A stretch of DNA of 64,000 nucleotides from Bin87 sp965115825 (GCA_965115825.1 OZ220464.1:1302001-1366000), one strand, 5' to 3'; shown: positions 34,385-43,575, numbered from the stretch's first letter. Notes: generated by a model from the letters alone, not told the origin. Program-made: numbers and translations.

Positions 34385-34807
34385 TCATCCCGCAAGCAAT
34401 TCAATCCGATTCCCGTAGCGGCGAAAGTCGCCGGCGTTGAACGTTAGCAGCCTGCGTTCCCCATAAGTCAGCATGGTTGCAACGATGTTCGCATCGTGAA
34501 TTTGACGTCCCCCAACCGGGACTTCTCGCAACAGCCTGCACAGCCGCCCGGTTACGCCCGGCCCGTCCTCAAGCATCTCAAAATCGCTGAGCATACGATT
34601 CACGTCACCGATAGCCTCATCAAGAGATAGCGGACTCGACCAAGTTTGCGGGCGAGTAACTACCGCCAGATACTCCCGGATAACTTGGCGACTGATTCTC
34701 AACGGCTCGAGGCCCCGGAGCGCGCCTTCCAATATGTCTCTGGCTATGTCGTGGTGCGGAGCTTCGACAACGCGAGCATTTACCAGTATGTTGGTGTCAA
34801 CAAACAT
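34385..34807 (-). CDS. PIN-domain ribonuclease (VapC-like)
   Basis: 140 residues. It begins MFVDTNILVNARV, with the first acidic residue of the PIN site, and has further acidic positions in SRQVIREYLAV and IHDANIVATML, then LLTFNAGDFRRY, the family's usual end motif. PIN toxins of this type cut RNA. The gene just upstream on the same strand could be the antitoxin, but it does not look like a DNA-binding protein. The two are 6 bases apart. Confidence 0.85.
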   Translation of the reverse strand: MFVDTNILVNARVVEAPHHDIARDILEGALRGLEPLRISRQVIREYLAVVTRPQTWSSPLSLDEAIGDVNRMLSDFEMLEDGPGVTGRLCRLLREVPVGGRQIHDANIVATMLTYGERRLLTFNAGDFRRYGNRIELLAG

Positions 34808-34813
34808 CGGCGG

Positions 34814-35176
34814 TCAGTTCCCTTCCCGGTAAAAGTCCTCGCGTCGCAGGCTCAAGGCATCCGGCCATGGCCCGAAGGAACGGGCCGGCAGTATCCCCTC
34901 CAGGGTGCGCCGGCTAGCAGAGAGCGACCGCTCCCGTCGGAACACCAACGTCCCCGCGCTCATATTCACATCCGCCGTCTTCCACCCGGCGCTCCCCCAA
35001 GAATTGGCATGGTTGTGGCCATTGTTCGACCACCAAGCGCTGTAACGACGGGCCGATGGCGGCAGCGCGCAGCCGACGATGGCCTCGACCTCAGAGAACG
35101 ACGTCCTCCATTCCTGATCTGCCAATCCGCACAGGTGCGTATAGAGATTCCGGTATTTACCTCGGTATGGCGTCAT
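34814..35176 (-). CDS. DUF7662-like protein next to the PIN gene
   Basis: 120 residues from the ATG at 35176, which has GGAGG six bases upstream; an ATG at 35191 overlaps the preceding stop. It contains FSEVEAIVGCALPPSARRY then AWWSNNGHNHANSWGSAGW, a pattern I associate with DUF7662-type small domains, which are often found alone or with other nucleases. No function is known. Its place between Trm112-like and PIN genes suggests it may control PIN. Confidence 0.6.
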   Translation of the reverse strand: MTPYRGKYRNLYTHLCGLADQEWRTSFSEVEAIVGCALPPSARRYSAWWSNNGHNHANSWGSAGWKTADVNMSAGTLVFRRERSLSASRRTLEGILPARSFGPWPDALSLRREDFYREGN

Positions 35177-35190
35177 AACAAGCCTCCACA

Positions 35191-35397
35191 TTAGCGTCCC
35201 ACCGCCGTTTCCGCATCCCGCAGCGCCGGCGGCAACAGGTTGGGGATGCCGCCGGCGATAGGGTAACGCTCACCGCAGAGAGCGCAGGTCAGCGTGCCGA
35301 CGAGTATCTCTCCGGCGTCATTCGCGCCCTCCGCCTCCAAATCCAACGGCCCCTTGCAGATAGGGCAGGCGATGATGTCCAGCAATTCGGTGTTCAT
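35191..35397 (-). CDS. Trm112-family zinc-binding protein
   Basis: 68 residues with CPIC near residue 11 and CALC near residue 38, a four-Cys zinc site, and the family start LLDIIACPICKGPL. Trm112-like proteins activate methyltransferases in eukaryotes and archaea; bacterial ones (YcaR) have uncertain roles. Its stop overlaps the next gene (TAATG) and its start overlaps the stop of the gene before (ATGA), so it sits in a tight operon. Confidence 0.88.
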   Translation of the reverse strand: MNTELLDIIACPICKGPLDLEAEGANDAGEILVGTLTCALCGERYPIAGGIPNLLPPALRDAETAVGR

Positions 35398-35876
35398 GGG
35401 CCAACTAACCCTCGCTCAAAAAGCCACGTCAGCACATCGGCCAGGCCGATTACTATGACGCCGGCGATGGTCAGCGCCGTCGGCCCGCTGAGGACGCCGG
35501 CAACGCCGTCGGACTTATTGCCCCGTCGGCGCGGCAGTAGCCAGGCGATGACGAAAGCGTACACCGACAGCGCGATTTTCGCCACCAGCACAACGGTGTA
35601 GGCCACCCCCGCCGCATCCGACGTCAGCCGCGCCACCGTCAGTACTCCTCCGCTCACTATCAACGCTCCGATGGCAGTGAGCACGATGGGCCTGAACTCT
35701 GCGTTCAATGCCCGCCTCATCAACCCGCCGACACTGTCGTCGCCGGTCTTGCTGCGCAGCGAACGCAACGCTGGGCGGGCCGCCAGCAGCATAAAAAGGC
35801 TGCCGCCAATCCAGACCACCGCCGCCAGCGCGTGGGCCCAGCGGATGGCCAGCAGTATAATGTCCGCCGCGTCCAT
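35394..35876 (-). CDS. CopD-like four-helix membrane protein
   Basis: 160 residues with four hydrophobic segments and a conserved His (AIRWAHALAAVVWIGGSLFML) in the first, as in CopD and related copper-resistance membrane proteins, though shorter. The loops carry Arg clusters (PRRRGNKSD). It is flanked by a TlpA thioredoxin on one side and a Trm112 protein on the other, all on one strand with little spacing. Copper or haem-related redox handling is possible, but not shown. Confidence 0.78.
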   Translation of the reverse strand: MDAADIILLAIRWAHALAAVVWIGGSLFMLLAARPALRSLRSKTGDDSVGGLMRRALNAEFRPIVLTAIGALIVSGGVLTVARLTSDAAGVAYTVVLVAKIALSVYAFVIAWLLPRRRGNKSDGVAGVLSGPTALTIAGVIVIGLADVLTWLFERGLVGP

Positions 35877-35885
35877 TGCTTAAAC

Positions 35886-36377
35886 TCACCCCAACAGGTC
35901 ATCCAATATGTCAGTCAGCCGTTCCGCGTCCATCCGACTGATTTCCATGCTGCGCACCCGGCCGCCCTGGTCAATGAAGTACGTGGTGGGAAAATACTCT
36001 ACGGCGTACTCTTTCGCCACCAGCGCGCGCGTGTCGGTCGCAAAAGTGAAGGTCAGCCCCAACTCCTCAACGAACTCCCGCGCCGACTCCTCGGTGTCAA
36101 AGCCCTGCGGCACAAACAGCCCGACAAACCGTACGCTGCGCCCCTGATACCGCTCCCAAACCTCTTGGAAGGCCGGCATTTCGTCGCGGCATGGTGGGCA
36201 GGAAGGATACCAAAAGTTGACCACCACCACGCTGCCCCGCTGCTCCGAGAGGCGAAACTCGTCGCCGTCAAAAGTGGTCAGCGCAAAATCGGCGGCCGGC
36301 TCGCCGGGCGCGCAGGCGATGAACACGGTCAACGCGAAAAAGCACAACGCCTGGAGAGGCTTGTAGTAGTTACGCAT
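35886..36377 (-). CDS. lipoprotein TlpA-family thioredoxin
   Basis: 163 residues from the ATG at 36377. The N-terminus is a lipoprotein signal ending FIAC, after which the thioredoxin fold has WYPSCPPCRDEM with the CPPC redox motif. The remaining elements (GLFVPQGFDTEESAREF and YFPTTYFIDQGGRV with the cis-Pro loop) are typical of TlpA/ResA-type extracytoplasmic thiol-disulfide enzymes, which reduce apo-cytochromes or periplasmic proteins. It is the first gene of the operon with CopD-like and Trm112-like genes. Confidence 0.88.
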   Translation of the reverse strand: MRNYYKPLQALCFFALTVFIACAPGEPAADFALTTFDGDEFRLSEQRGSVVVVNFWYPSCPPCRDEMPAFQEVWERYQGRSVRFVGLFVPQGFDTEESAREFVEELGLTFTFATDTRALVAKEYAVEYFPTTYFIDQGGRVRSMEISRMDAERLTDILDDLLG

Positions 36378-36439
36378 CTGAAATTGCCCGGATGGGTGTA
36401 AATCTATCTGGTGGACGCATCCCGCCCCGCTGCCCCCGC

Positions 36440-37642
36440 CTACCCTTTGCTCTGTCCCGCTGATTCTCCGAACTGGCGGCCGAAAAAGCCCGTCAACAAA
36501 GCGCTGACGACGGTTACAGCCAGGCACATATATCCGATTCCCGCATAACCGACCTCCGCCAGCAACGCCCCCGCGATTGCCGCGCCCAGCATACCACCGG
36601 CCTGGTTGCTGAAACCCATCAGACCCACGCCCGTAGCCTTGGACTCCCCGGAGTACTCGGTGCTGGCAGCGATGAGAATCGGAAACGTCACACTCAGCAG
36701 ACCCGTGCTGACCGTCGCTGCTGCCACCGTTGCCCACAGTCCCATATCTACGGAAAATACCGCCAGCCCGAACGCTCCCCCCACCACGGTGGCGGCGGCA
36801 ATAAAGGCCGCGCGATGCCTCCGGTTCGCGGCGAACGACGCGCCGTAGTTGCCCGCCATCTGTCCCACTGCCGTCACCGCCAACGGCAGCGCCACAAAGC
36901 CCACGCTCAAATCAAAGGTACGTATCAGGTAAGCGGCGAAGAAGCTGATACTCCCCCAGTAAGCGATGCGCTGCGTCAGATTCACCACCACTCCCACCCG
37001 GAAAAACCGTAGAGACGCCAGTGCCTTGTACCTGGAAAAGTATGCAAAATTCCGAACCCGCCCTCCCCTGTCTCTCGGAAGCCATAGCCAGTTGGCCGCC
37101 AACCCGGTCACCAGCAGCCCCCCGTACACGATGAACGGCAATCTCCAGCCGCCAACGTCGGCCAGAACCGCAACTAGCGGCACACAGATGGCCGAAGCCA
37201 TCCCTTGAATCGCCAGCAGAGCGCCCACCGCCTGCGCCCTCCGCGCCGGGGAAATAACATCCGCCACCGACCCTATGATGTTAGGCGGTATCACTCCACC
37301 GCCCAGTCCTGTCAGCGCCCGCAGCGCCAACAGCGTCTCCAGGTTCGGCGCAACTGCGCACGCCAGCATGGATATGGACAGAACCGCCAGGCACACCAAA
37401 GCCACCGGGCGGCGGCCGAATGAGTCGGACAGAGGGCCGGCCGATACTCCCGTAACCGCCCAGGCCGCAAATGTCGCGGTAGCCAACTGCCCGGCGACGG
37501 CCACCGATACTTCCAGGTCGGTGGCGATTTCCACCAAGAGCGGCGGAACAATCAGTATCGCGCTTATGGTCGCAAGCACGGTGAGCGCCAACACGGCCAT
37601 AAACCGCGCTTTGTTCACCTCCATCTGCGATGCCGGCCCCAT
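36440..37642 (-). CDS. major facilitator superfamily transporter
   Basis: About 400 residues from MGPASQ at 37642; a longer start at 37714 gives a basic extension without a ribosome site. There are twelve hydrophobic segments, with GPLSDSFGRRPVALV between segments 2 and 3 as the MFS signature and ISPARRAQAVGALLAIQG after segment 4. It is most like drug/proton antiporters of the Bcr/CflA group. It is 62 bases upstream of the TlpA gene on the same strand. Confidence 0.85.
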   Translation of the reverse strand: MGPASQMEVNKARFMAVLALTVLATISAILIVPPLLVEIATDLEVSVAVAGQLATATFAAWAVTGVSAGPLSDSFGRRPVALVCLAVLSISMLACAVAPNLETLLALRALTGLGGGVIPPNIIGSVADVISPARRAQAVGALLAIQGMASAICVPLVAVLADVGGWRLPFIVYGGLLVTGLAANWLWLPRDRGGRVRNFAYFSRYKALASLRFFRVGVVVNLTQRIAYWGSISFFAAYLIRTFDLSVGFVALPLAVTAVGQMAGNYGASFAANRRHRAAFIAAATVVGGAFGLAVFSVDMGLWATVAAATVSTGLLSVTFPILIAASTEYSGESKATGVGLMGFSNQAGGMLGAAIAGALLAEVGYAGIGYMCLAVTVVSALLTGFFGRQFGESAGQSKG

Positions 37643-37864
37643 TTGTGTGTTGATGTTGCTGCCCCTCTTTTTGACGGCTGCAGCAATTGCCGTAGCCGAG
37701 CAACGAGTGAACATCAGTATAGCCGGCCAGTCCGGTAATGCCTAATGCTGTTGCAATCGCACCCCCCGATTGGTACATTTTGATGGTCCAGCGCGTTGTC
37801 GGAACAACACTCTAGCGCCCATCGTTCCCAAATACGCGCGTTGCCACAAAATAGAGGTATATCT

Positions 37865-38626
37865 ATGGTCAGCAAAACCGCAAAGCCACCCATACCGCCA
37901 CACCACGACCCGACCCACGACGCGGTGGACGACCCCTCTATCCTCTACCCTTCCTCCGACGGTGCCCCCATGGCCGAAACCGAGTGGCAATACACACCCC
38001 TCACCGAAACCGTCTCCACTCTCCGCGTCCGCTACCACCACCGTCACGACGTCTATGTCGGCGGCGATATGCTCCTCTACTACCGCATCAACCGCAACGA
38101 CATCAGCGTCGCTCCCGATGTCTTTGTCGTCTTTGGCGCCAACGGAACCCACCCCCGCGATTCCTGGATCCTTTGGCGCGAAGGCAAAGCCCCCGACTTC
38201 ATTATGGAAATCGCCTCCTCCTCTACCTGGCGTCGCGACGCCACCGAAAAACGCCGCATCTACGCCGACATTGGCGTTACCGAGTATGTCCGCTTCGACC
38301 CTACCGGTCATTACTTTACCCCTCCCCTGATCATGGAAACCCTGTGCGGAACCGACTACCAGGAGCAGCCCGTGACAACCGACGCCGCCGGCATCCTCCG
38401 GGGCTACAGCGCCGCCCTACAGCTGGAACTCTGCGTAACTCCTTCCTTGGAACTCCGGCTCTACGACCCGGCCACAGCGGAATGGCTGCGCAACCACCAG
38501 GAAACCGAAACCGCACGCCGCGCCGCAGAAGCCGCACGCCGCGCTTCCGATGACGCACGCCGTGTCGCAGAAGCCGAAAACGCCCGGCTGCGCGAAGAGC
38601 TGCGGCGTTTGCAGCAGCAACGATAA
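37865..38626 (+). CDS. Uma2-family nuclease-like protein, tandem copy 1
   Basis: 253 residues from the ATG at 37865 (GAGG nine bases upstream). It has SVAPDVFVVFGANG, KAPDFIMEIASSSTWRRDATEK, the E-x-A…K core of Uma2 proteins, and IYADIGVTEYVRFD. A C-terminal coiled coil (RRAAEAARRASDDARRVA) is longer than in copy 2. The second copy begins 34 bases after the stop and is nearly identical in DNA. Function is unknown beyond the PD-(D/E)xK fold. Confidence 0.88.
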   Translation: MVSKTAKPPIPPHHDPTHDAVDDPSILYPSSDGAPMAETEWQYTPLTETVSTLRVRYHHRHDVYVGGDMLLYYRINRNDISVAPDVFVVFGANGTHPRDSWILWREGKAPDFIMEIASSSTWRRDATEKRRIYADIGVTEYVRFDPTGHYFTPPLIMETLCGTDYQEQPVTTDAAGILRGYSAALQLELCVTPSLELRLYDPATAEWLRNHQETETARRAAEAARRASDDARRVAEAENARLREELRRLQQQR

Positions 38627-38660
38627 CCCCAACGGCATCACGGCATACGGAGTAGCTACT

Positions 38661-39380
38661 ATGGTCAGCAAAACCGCAAAGCCACCCATACCGCCACACC
38701 ACGACCCGACCCACGACGCGGTGGACGACCCCTCTATCCTCTACCCTTCCTCCGACGGTGCCCCCATGGCCGAAACCGAGTGGCAATACACACCCCTCAC
38801 CGAAACCGTCTCCACTCTCCGCGTCCGCTACCACCACCGTCACGACGTCTATGTCGGCGGCGATATGCTCCTCTACTACCGCATCAACCGCAACGACATC
38901 AGCGTCGCTCCCGATGTCTTTGTCGTCTTTGGCGCCAACGGAACCCACCCCCGCGATTCCTGGATCCTTTGGCGCGAAGGCAAAGCCCCCGACTTCATTA
39001 TGGAAATCGCCTCCTCCTCTACCTGGCGTCGCGACGCCACCGAAAAACGCCGCATCTACGCCGACATCGGCGTTACCGAGTATGTCCGCTTCGACCCTAC
39101 CGGTCATTACTTTACCCCTCCCCTGATCATGGAAACCCTGCGCGGAACCGACTACCAGGAGCAGCCTGTGACAACCGACGCCGCTGGCATCCTCCGGGGC
39201 TACAGCGCCGCCCTAAAGCTGGAACTCTGCGTAACCCCCTCCCTGGAACTCCGGCTCTACGACCCGGCCACAGCGGAATGGCTGCGCAACCACCAAGAAA
39301 CCGAAACCGCACGCCGCGCCGCAGAAGCCGAAAATGACCGGCTACGCGAAGAGCTGCGGCGTTTGCAGCAGCAACGATAA
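38661..39380 (+). CDS. Uma2-family nuclease-like protein, tandem copy 2
   Basis: 239 residues. It is almost identical to copy 1 through the whole nuclease domain, differing mainly by a 14-residue deletion in the C-terminal coiled coil (A-E-A-A-R-R type heptads) and a few substitutions. The high DNA identity over about 700 bases means a very recent duplication or ongoing gene conversion. It lies 33 bases upstream of an SDR gene. Confidence 0.88.
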   Translation: MVSKTAKPPIPPHHDPTHDAVDDPSILYPSSDGAPMAETEWQYTPLTETVSTLRVRYHHRHDVYVGGDMLLYYRINRNDISVAPDVFVVFGANGTHPRDSWILWREGKAPDFIMEIASSSTWRRDATEKRRIYADIGVTEYVRFDPTGHYFTPPLIMETLRGTDYQEQPVTTDAAGILRGYSAALKLELCVTPSLELRLYDPATAEWLRNHQETETARRAAEAENDRLREELRRLQQQR

Positions 39381-39413
39381 CCCCAACGTCAATGCAAAAT
39401 GAGGTGATCCAAA

Positions 39414-40160
39414 ATGCGCTTGGAAAATAAAGTCGCTTTCATCAGCGGCGGTGCCCGCGGCATGGGCGCTGCCGAAGCCCGGCTGTTCGCTAAGGAGGGC
39501 TGCAAAGTCGTCATCGCCGACCTCCGCGACGACCTCGGCCGCCAGGTCGAAGCCGAAATCAACGAACTGGGCGGCCAGTGCCTCTACCTTCACCTCGACG
39601 TTACCGACGAACAAGCCTGGAACGACGCCATCGCCGCCGCCGTAGCCCGCTTCGGCAAGCTGGACATCCTCGTCAACAACGCCGGCGTCTATATGCCTGA
39701 AACGGTAGAGAACACCACCAACGAAAACTGGGACATCACCATGTCCATCAACGCCAAAGGCGTCTTCTTGGGTACAAAGGCCGTCATCCCCGAACTGAGG
39801 CGTAACGGCGGCGGGTCCATCGTCAACATCTCCAGCGTCGCCGGCCTGGTAGGCAACCACATCTCTTCGGCGTACACCGCTTCCAAGGGCGCCGTTCGCC
39901 TGTTCACCAAATCCACCGCCATCCAGCACGCCAGCGACGGCATCCGCTGCAACTCCGTCCATCCCGGCACCATAGAAACCGACATGACCGCCAACCTCCT
40001 CGCCGCCGGCGGACGCGAAGACCGCCTGAACCGCACCCCTCTGGGACGCCTCGGCCAAGCCGATGACATCGCCTACGGCGTCCTCTTCCTGGCCTCCGAC
40101 GAAGCCTCCTTTATGACCGGAAGCGAACTTGTAATCGACGGCGGCCGCACCGCAATGTAA
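39414..40160 (+). CDS. short-chain dehydrogenase/reductase
   Basis: 248 residues. It begins MRLENKVAFISGGARGMG (nucleotide loop), has VNNAGVYM, catalytic Ser in NISSVAGLVG and the YTASK pair, and ends with GSELVIDGG. It strongly resembles the SDR genes at 30289 and 44543. The start has GAGGTGATCC upstream. It is followed after 26 bases by an ion-channel gene. Confidence 0.9.
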   Translation: MRLENKVAFISGGARGMGAAEARLFAKEGCKVVIADLRDDLGRQVEAEINELGGQCLYLHLDVTDEQAWNDAIAAAVARFGKLDILVNNAGVYMPETVENTTNENWDITMSINAKGVFLGTKAVIPELRRNGGGSIVNISSVAGLVGNHISSAYTASKGAVRLFTKSTAIQHASDGIRCNSVHPGTIETDMTANLLAAGGREDRLNRTPLGRLGQADDIAYGVLFLASDEASFMTGSELVIDGGRTAM

Positions 40161-40186
40161 GCCTCCGCATTCCTCCCAGGGCGGGA

Positions 40187-41068
40187 ATGCAGCGAACCAT
40201 GCGAGCGCCGTCAAAAAAGCTCAACCCACTGCCCCCGCGCTGCCGACTGCACAATCGGAACGCCTATATTCGCCTCCAACACGCCGTCTTTCACGTCCTG
40301 GAAGCCGACAGCGACGGCGCCGCTCGGGTGGTGGACTTCACCATATTCGCCTTGGTCCTGTTCAGCGCCGTCAACCTCGCCATCGGCAACACTCAACTGG
40401 AGTTCTTCTTCATCAGCGTCTTCGCCGCCGAATATGTCATCCGACTCTGGTGCATCGTCTGGCATCGGAACTACGCTCAGGGCGGATTCAAAGCGCGCCT
40501 GCGCTACGCCACCACCAACGTCGCCGCCGTCATCGACTTCATCGCCATCTGGCCTACCCTGGTCGTGATGATAATCTTCGGCGAGGTCGAAGTCCTCCCC
40601 ATTTTCCGCCTGGTCTCCCGGCTCATTATGACCGGACGCCGCTTCCCCGCCATGCGACTCATGGGCGTAGTTATGCTGCGCTCCGCCTCCCAGCTCGTCA
40701 GCGTCCTGGTCGCCCTCAGCGTATTCTGGCTGGCCGCCGGATACCTCATGCACTCCGCCGAAACCCACCTGCCCGGCGGCAATCACGAACAATTCGGCAG
40801 CATTGGCGAATCCCTGTGGGCCTCCGTAGTCATCCTCACCACCCTACCCTCGCTGGAAGTAGTCCCCGGAACCCTGGCCGGGCGTGTCGTCGCCGGCTTC
40901 ATCGCCCTGCTCGGCATCGGACTCTTCGCGCTGCCCGCCGGCATCCTCTCCTCCAACTTTATGGATGCCTACCAGCAAGCCAGAGCCTCCGCCGGCCAAA
41001 TGGAAATGAGCTCCTGCCATGTTATGTACTCCCGGCAGCGCCGACTGTCCCGCTGGCCCATGGCGTAA
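40187..41068 (+). CDS. voltage-gated-like ion channel with a non-canonical pore sequence
   Basis: 293 residues with S1-S4 (S4 is FRLVSRLIMTGRRFPAM, with spaced Arg), S5, a pore loop and S6, the layout of a voltage-gated cation channel. In the place of the potassium filter TVGYG the pore reads ILTTLPSLEVVPGTLAGR, so potassium selectivity is not expected. The S6 helix is VAGFIALLGIGLFALPAG. A hairpin (arms GCATTCC and GGAATGC, 40167-40190) covers the start codon and could limit translation. The ion and the gating signal are unknown. It may be an anion or mixed cation channel, or a pseudo-channel. Confidence 0.72.
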   Translation: MQRTMRAPSKKLNPLPPRCRLHNRNAYIRLQHAVFHVLEADSDGAARVVDFTIFALVLFSAVNLAIGNTQLEFFFISVFAAEYVIRLWCIVWHRNYAQGGFKARLRYATTNVAAVIDFIAIWPTLVVMIIFGEVEVLPIFRLVSRLIMTGRRFPAMRLMGVVMLRSASQLVSVLVALSVFWLAAGYLMHSAETHLPGGNHEQFGSIGESLWASVVILTTLPSLEVVPGTLAGRVVAGFIALLGIGLFALPAGILSSNFMDAYQQARASAGQMEMSSCHVMYSRQRRLSRWPMA

Positions 41069-41183
41069 TCCCCGCCGGAGCCAACCCCTCCGCCAGGCGG
41101 CTATCCCGAACATACTGCCCCAATGTAGCCGACAAACTCCGCGCCGCCGTCAACCGCTCCCCAGGAACCCCGACGCCGCCATG

Positions 41184-42989
41184 CTAGCAGTACGGCAGCC
41201 CTATGTCGGGTATGTCGTTCCTTGGGACGTTGCGCAATGCGGCCGGCACGCAATCCTCAAATCGGTTATTGCCCCCGCTGCCTTGGAGATACAACTCTTC
41301 CAAGTTCACGAGGTTCCCCAGTTCCGCCGGTATCCGGCCAATCAAACGATTATTCTGGAGTTCCAACTTTTCCAGTTTGACCAGGTTCCGCAGCTCCACC
41401 GGTATCTCGCCGCTCAACTGATTATTCTGGAGGTGCAACTCTTCCAGTTTGACCAGGTTCTCCAGCTCCGCCGGTATTTTGCCTTGTAACTGGTTATTGT
41501 TGAGCCACAGCTGTTCCAGGTTGCGGAGGTTCCCTATGCTCTCCGGTATCCTGCCTGACAGGCGATTAACGCCGAGCCACAGCTTTGTCAAGTTGCGAAG
41601 GTCGCCCAGTTCCTCCGGCAGCTCGCCTTCCAGATCCCCGTTCACGCGGAATAGACTAGTGACGCAACCATTGCCATCATCGGTGCTGACCCCGCTCCAA
41701 CTACCCAGTGGCATTGCACTCAGCCAATGACGGTTGGTTTTCCATTTCGGGCCGTCGGTAGCGTGGTATAGCGCCTCCAGCGCAGCCCGGTCCCGAGTAA
41801 CGCAATCAACGGACACCGGCGAGGGCCCCGGCGTGAGCGTCGGTGTTGGCGTGCGCGTTGCAGTAGCCGTCGGCGTGCGCGTAGGCGTAGGTGTTGGCGT
41901 GCGTGTTGCAGTAGCCGTCGGCGTGCGCGTAGGCGTAGGTGTTGACGTGCGCGTTGCAGTAGCTGTCGGCGTAAGCGTAGGCGTCGGCGTTGGCGTGCGC
42001 GTTGCAGTAGCCGTGGGAGTGAGCGTAGGTGTTGGAGTGGCCGTAGCTGCAGCCGTCGGCGCAAGCGCCGGCGTCGGTGTGGCCGTAGGCGTAGCGGTAG
42101 CTGTCGGCCTCCCCGGCAGCGTTGGCCTCAACGTACGCATAGGCGTAGGTGTGGCAGTAGCCGTAGCTGTCCCCGACAGCGTAGGCCTCGGCGTAGGCGT
42201 GCTTGTTGGCGTAAGCCCGCGTGTCTGCGTAGCCGTCGGCGCCCCCGGCAGCGTTGGCCTCAACGTAGCCGTAGGTGTGGCCGTTGCCGTAGCCGTCCCC
42301 GGCAGAGTTGGCCCCAGCGTAGGCGTAGCCGTCGCCGTAGCTGTCGCCGTTGGCGTGAGAGTTTCCATCCCTGGCAGAGGAGTTGGCGGCAACGCAGCCG
42401 TGGCTGTCGCCGTCCCTGACAGCGTAAGTACGAAGGTAGCCGGTATCCCAACGGTTTGTGGCGCTGTCGTCGGCGCAACCGTCGCGCCAGCGCCAGCGGT
42501 TGCCGTTGGAGTCGGTGACACTGGCGTAGCCGTCGCGCCAACGGTTGCCGCCAGTGCCGGGGGCGCCGGCGTAGCCGTAGCGCCAACGGTTTGTAGTACC
42601 GTCGTCAGCGCAACCGTCGCTCTAGTGTTAGCGGTTGTCGTCGGAGTCGGGGACACTGGGGTAACCGTCGCGCCAGCGATTGCCGCCGGCGCCGTAGGCG
42701 TAGCTGTCTGAACCTCCGCTAATAGGAGATTGCCAAATGCCCCGACCGGCTGACGCTCCTCCTGACAGTTAGCCAGCAGGTACGCGACCAATCCCGCCAA
42801 CAGCAGCAAAATCAACCCAACGAGTAAGATTCTCAGCCATCCCGGAACGCGCCGGCCCCGTCCGATGCTATCGCCGTCCGCCCGGTCATCGCCGCCATCA
42901 GCGCCGCCCGCCCCGCCATCACCGTCGCCATGCGCCTGGCCATCGCGCTCCTCATCGCGCTTATCGTATGTAATCCAGTACCGTATCAC
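41184..42989 (-). CDS. membrane-anchored Thr/Pro-repeat and leucine-rich-repeat surface protein, paralogue 2
   Basis: About 601 residues, the paralogue of 3722-5785. The N-terminus (IRYWITYDKRDEERDG) is charged, and a membrane segment (ILLVGLILLLLAGLVAYLL) ends near residue 74. A long Thr/Pro stalk of TPTATATRTPTPT repeats is followed by a cap (TRDRAALEALYHATDGPKW) and about five plant-type LRRs (LEQLWLNNNQLQGKIPAEL). It is shorter in the LRR part. The C-cap has Cys (CVPAALRNV). It shares the dispersed repeat and RNA element found beside its paralogue, so the whole locus was duplicated. Confidence 0.8.
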   Translation of the reverse strand: MIRYWITYDKRDEERDGQAHGDGDGGAGGADGGDDRADGDSIGRGRRVPGWLRILLVGLILLLLAGLVAYLLANCQEERQPVGAFGNLLLAEVQTATPTAPAAIAGATVTPVSPTPTTTANTRATVALTTVLQTVGATATPAPPALAATVGATATPVSPTPTATAGAGATVAPTTAPQTVGIPATFVLTLSGTATATAALPPTPLPGMETLTPTATATATATPTLGPTLPGTATATATPTATLRPTLPGAPTATQTRGLTPTSTPTPRPTLSGTATATATPTPMRTLRPTLPGRPTATATPTATPTPALAPTAAATATPTPTLTPTATATRTPTPTPTLTPTATATRTSTPTPTRTPTATATRTPTPTPTRTPTATATRTPTPTLTPGPSPVSVDCVTRDRAALEALYHATDGPKWKTNRHWLSAMPLGSWSGVSTDDGNGCVTSLFRVNGDLEGELPEELGDLRNLTKLWLGVNRLSGRIPESIGNLRNLEQLWLNNNQLQGKIPAELENLVKLEELHLQNNQLSGEIPVELRNLVKLEKLELQNNRLIGRIPAELGNLVNLEELYLQGSGGNNRFEDCVPAALRNVPRNDIPDIGLPYC

Positions 42990-43142
42990 AGCGCAATACT
43001 CTAATCTCACCGACGTTGGCGCCGCCTCCCCTCAACCCCGAAAACGCCGCATAATCTCCTCATGCCATGACTTAACACGCCCACAGCGCAGCCCCCCATG
43101 CGCCTCCCCAATTTTACCACCGCAACCCACCTGGTAAGCCAC

Positions 43143-43190
43143 CCATCCTGAAAATCCCAAAATCCGGTAAATCCTGATTCTGACAATCCC
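43143..43190. repeat. dispersed intergenic repeat unit
   Basis: A copy of the dispersed repeat (AAAATCCGGTAAATCCTGAT then TCTGACAA) between the LRR gene and RNA element copy B. It sits in the same relative position as the 5947-5993 copy at the first LRR locus. The 722-base gap 42990-43711 holds this repeat, the RNA element and a truncated frame. Confidence 0.72.
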
Positions 43191-43334
43191 CTATTGCACC
43201 ACGCACGCCAGTACGCTACAATACCTCCGTCAGGCTAATCCAACGGCCCCGCGCGAACCGTCGGATACCCGTCCCCGGCCAGGACAACCGCCCGACACCA
43301 CAACCTAACTAGGAGGCTAAAACAGGAGTTCAAC

Positions 43335-43575
43335 GGGGTTCAGGATAACACGGTCTAATCCGCCGCAACCAGTACTTTGCGGCACGTCGGATCCATTGCA
43401 CCACTGTAGGTGCGCCGGAGGTCGGTCACATTACCCGGCTGGCGCACCCAGCACGGCGGGAGTCACCACCGCTGCGCGAGGACGACCACTGCCCAAGCAG
43501 CCGTCAGCACGCGCAAGACTAGGACGTAAATAGCAAGCCACGCTCTCAGACCGTAGCGCCGACATCCTGAACCCC
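43335..43575 (+). ncRNA. duplicated multi-helix structured RNA element, copy B
   Basis: A 241-base element equivalent to 6150-6393. The closing helix is 12 bp (GGGGTTCAGGAT at 43335-43346 with ATCCTGAACCCC at 43564-43575). The GGTGCGCC/GGCGCACC hairpin is at 43409-43448, the same length as copy A, and the TGCGCG/CGCGCA and CTGC/GCAG helices are kept although the loop and flanks differ. This pattern is what selection on RNA structure would leave. Bases outside the helix are also conserved upstream to about 43208. It is followed by AAAGGAG and an ATG. Confidence 0.55.
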
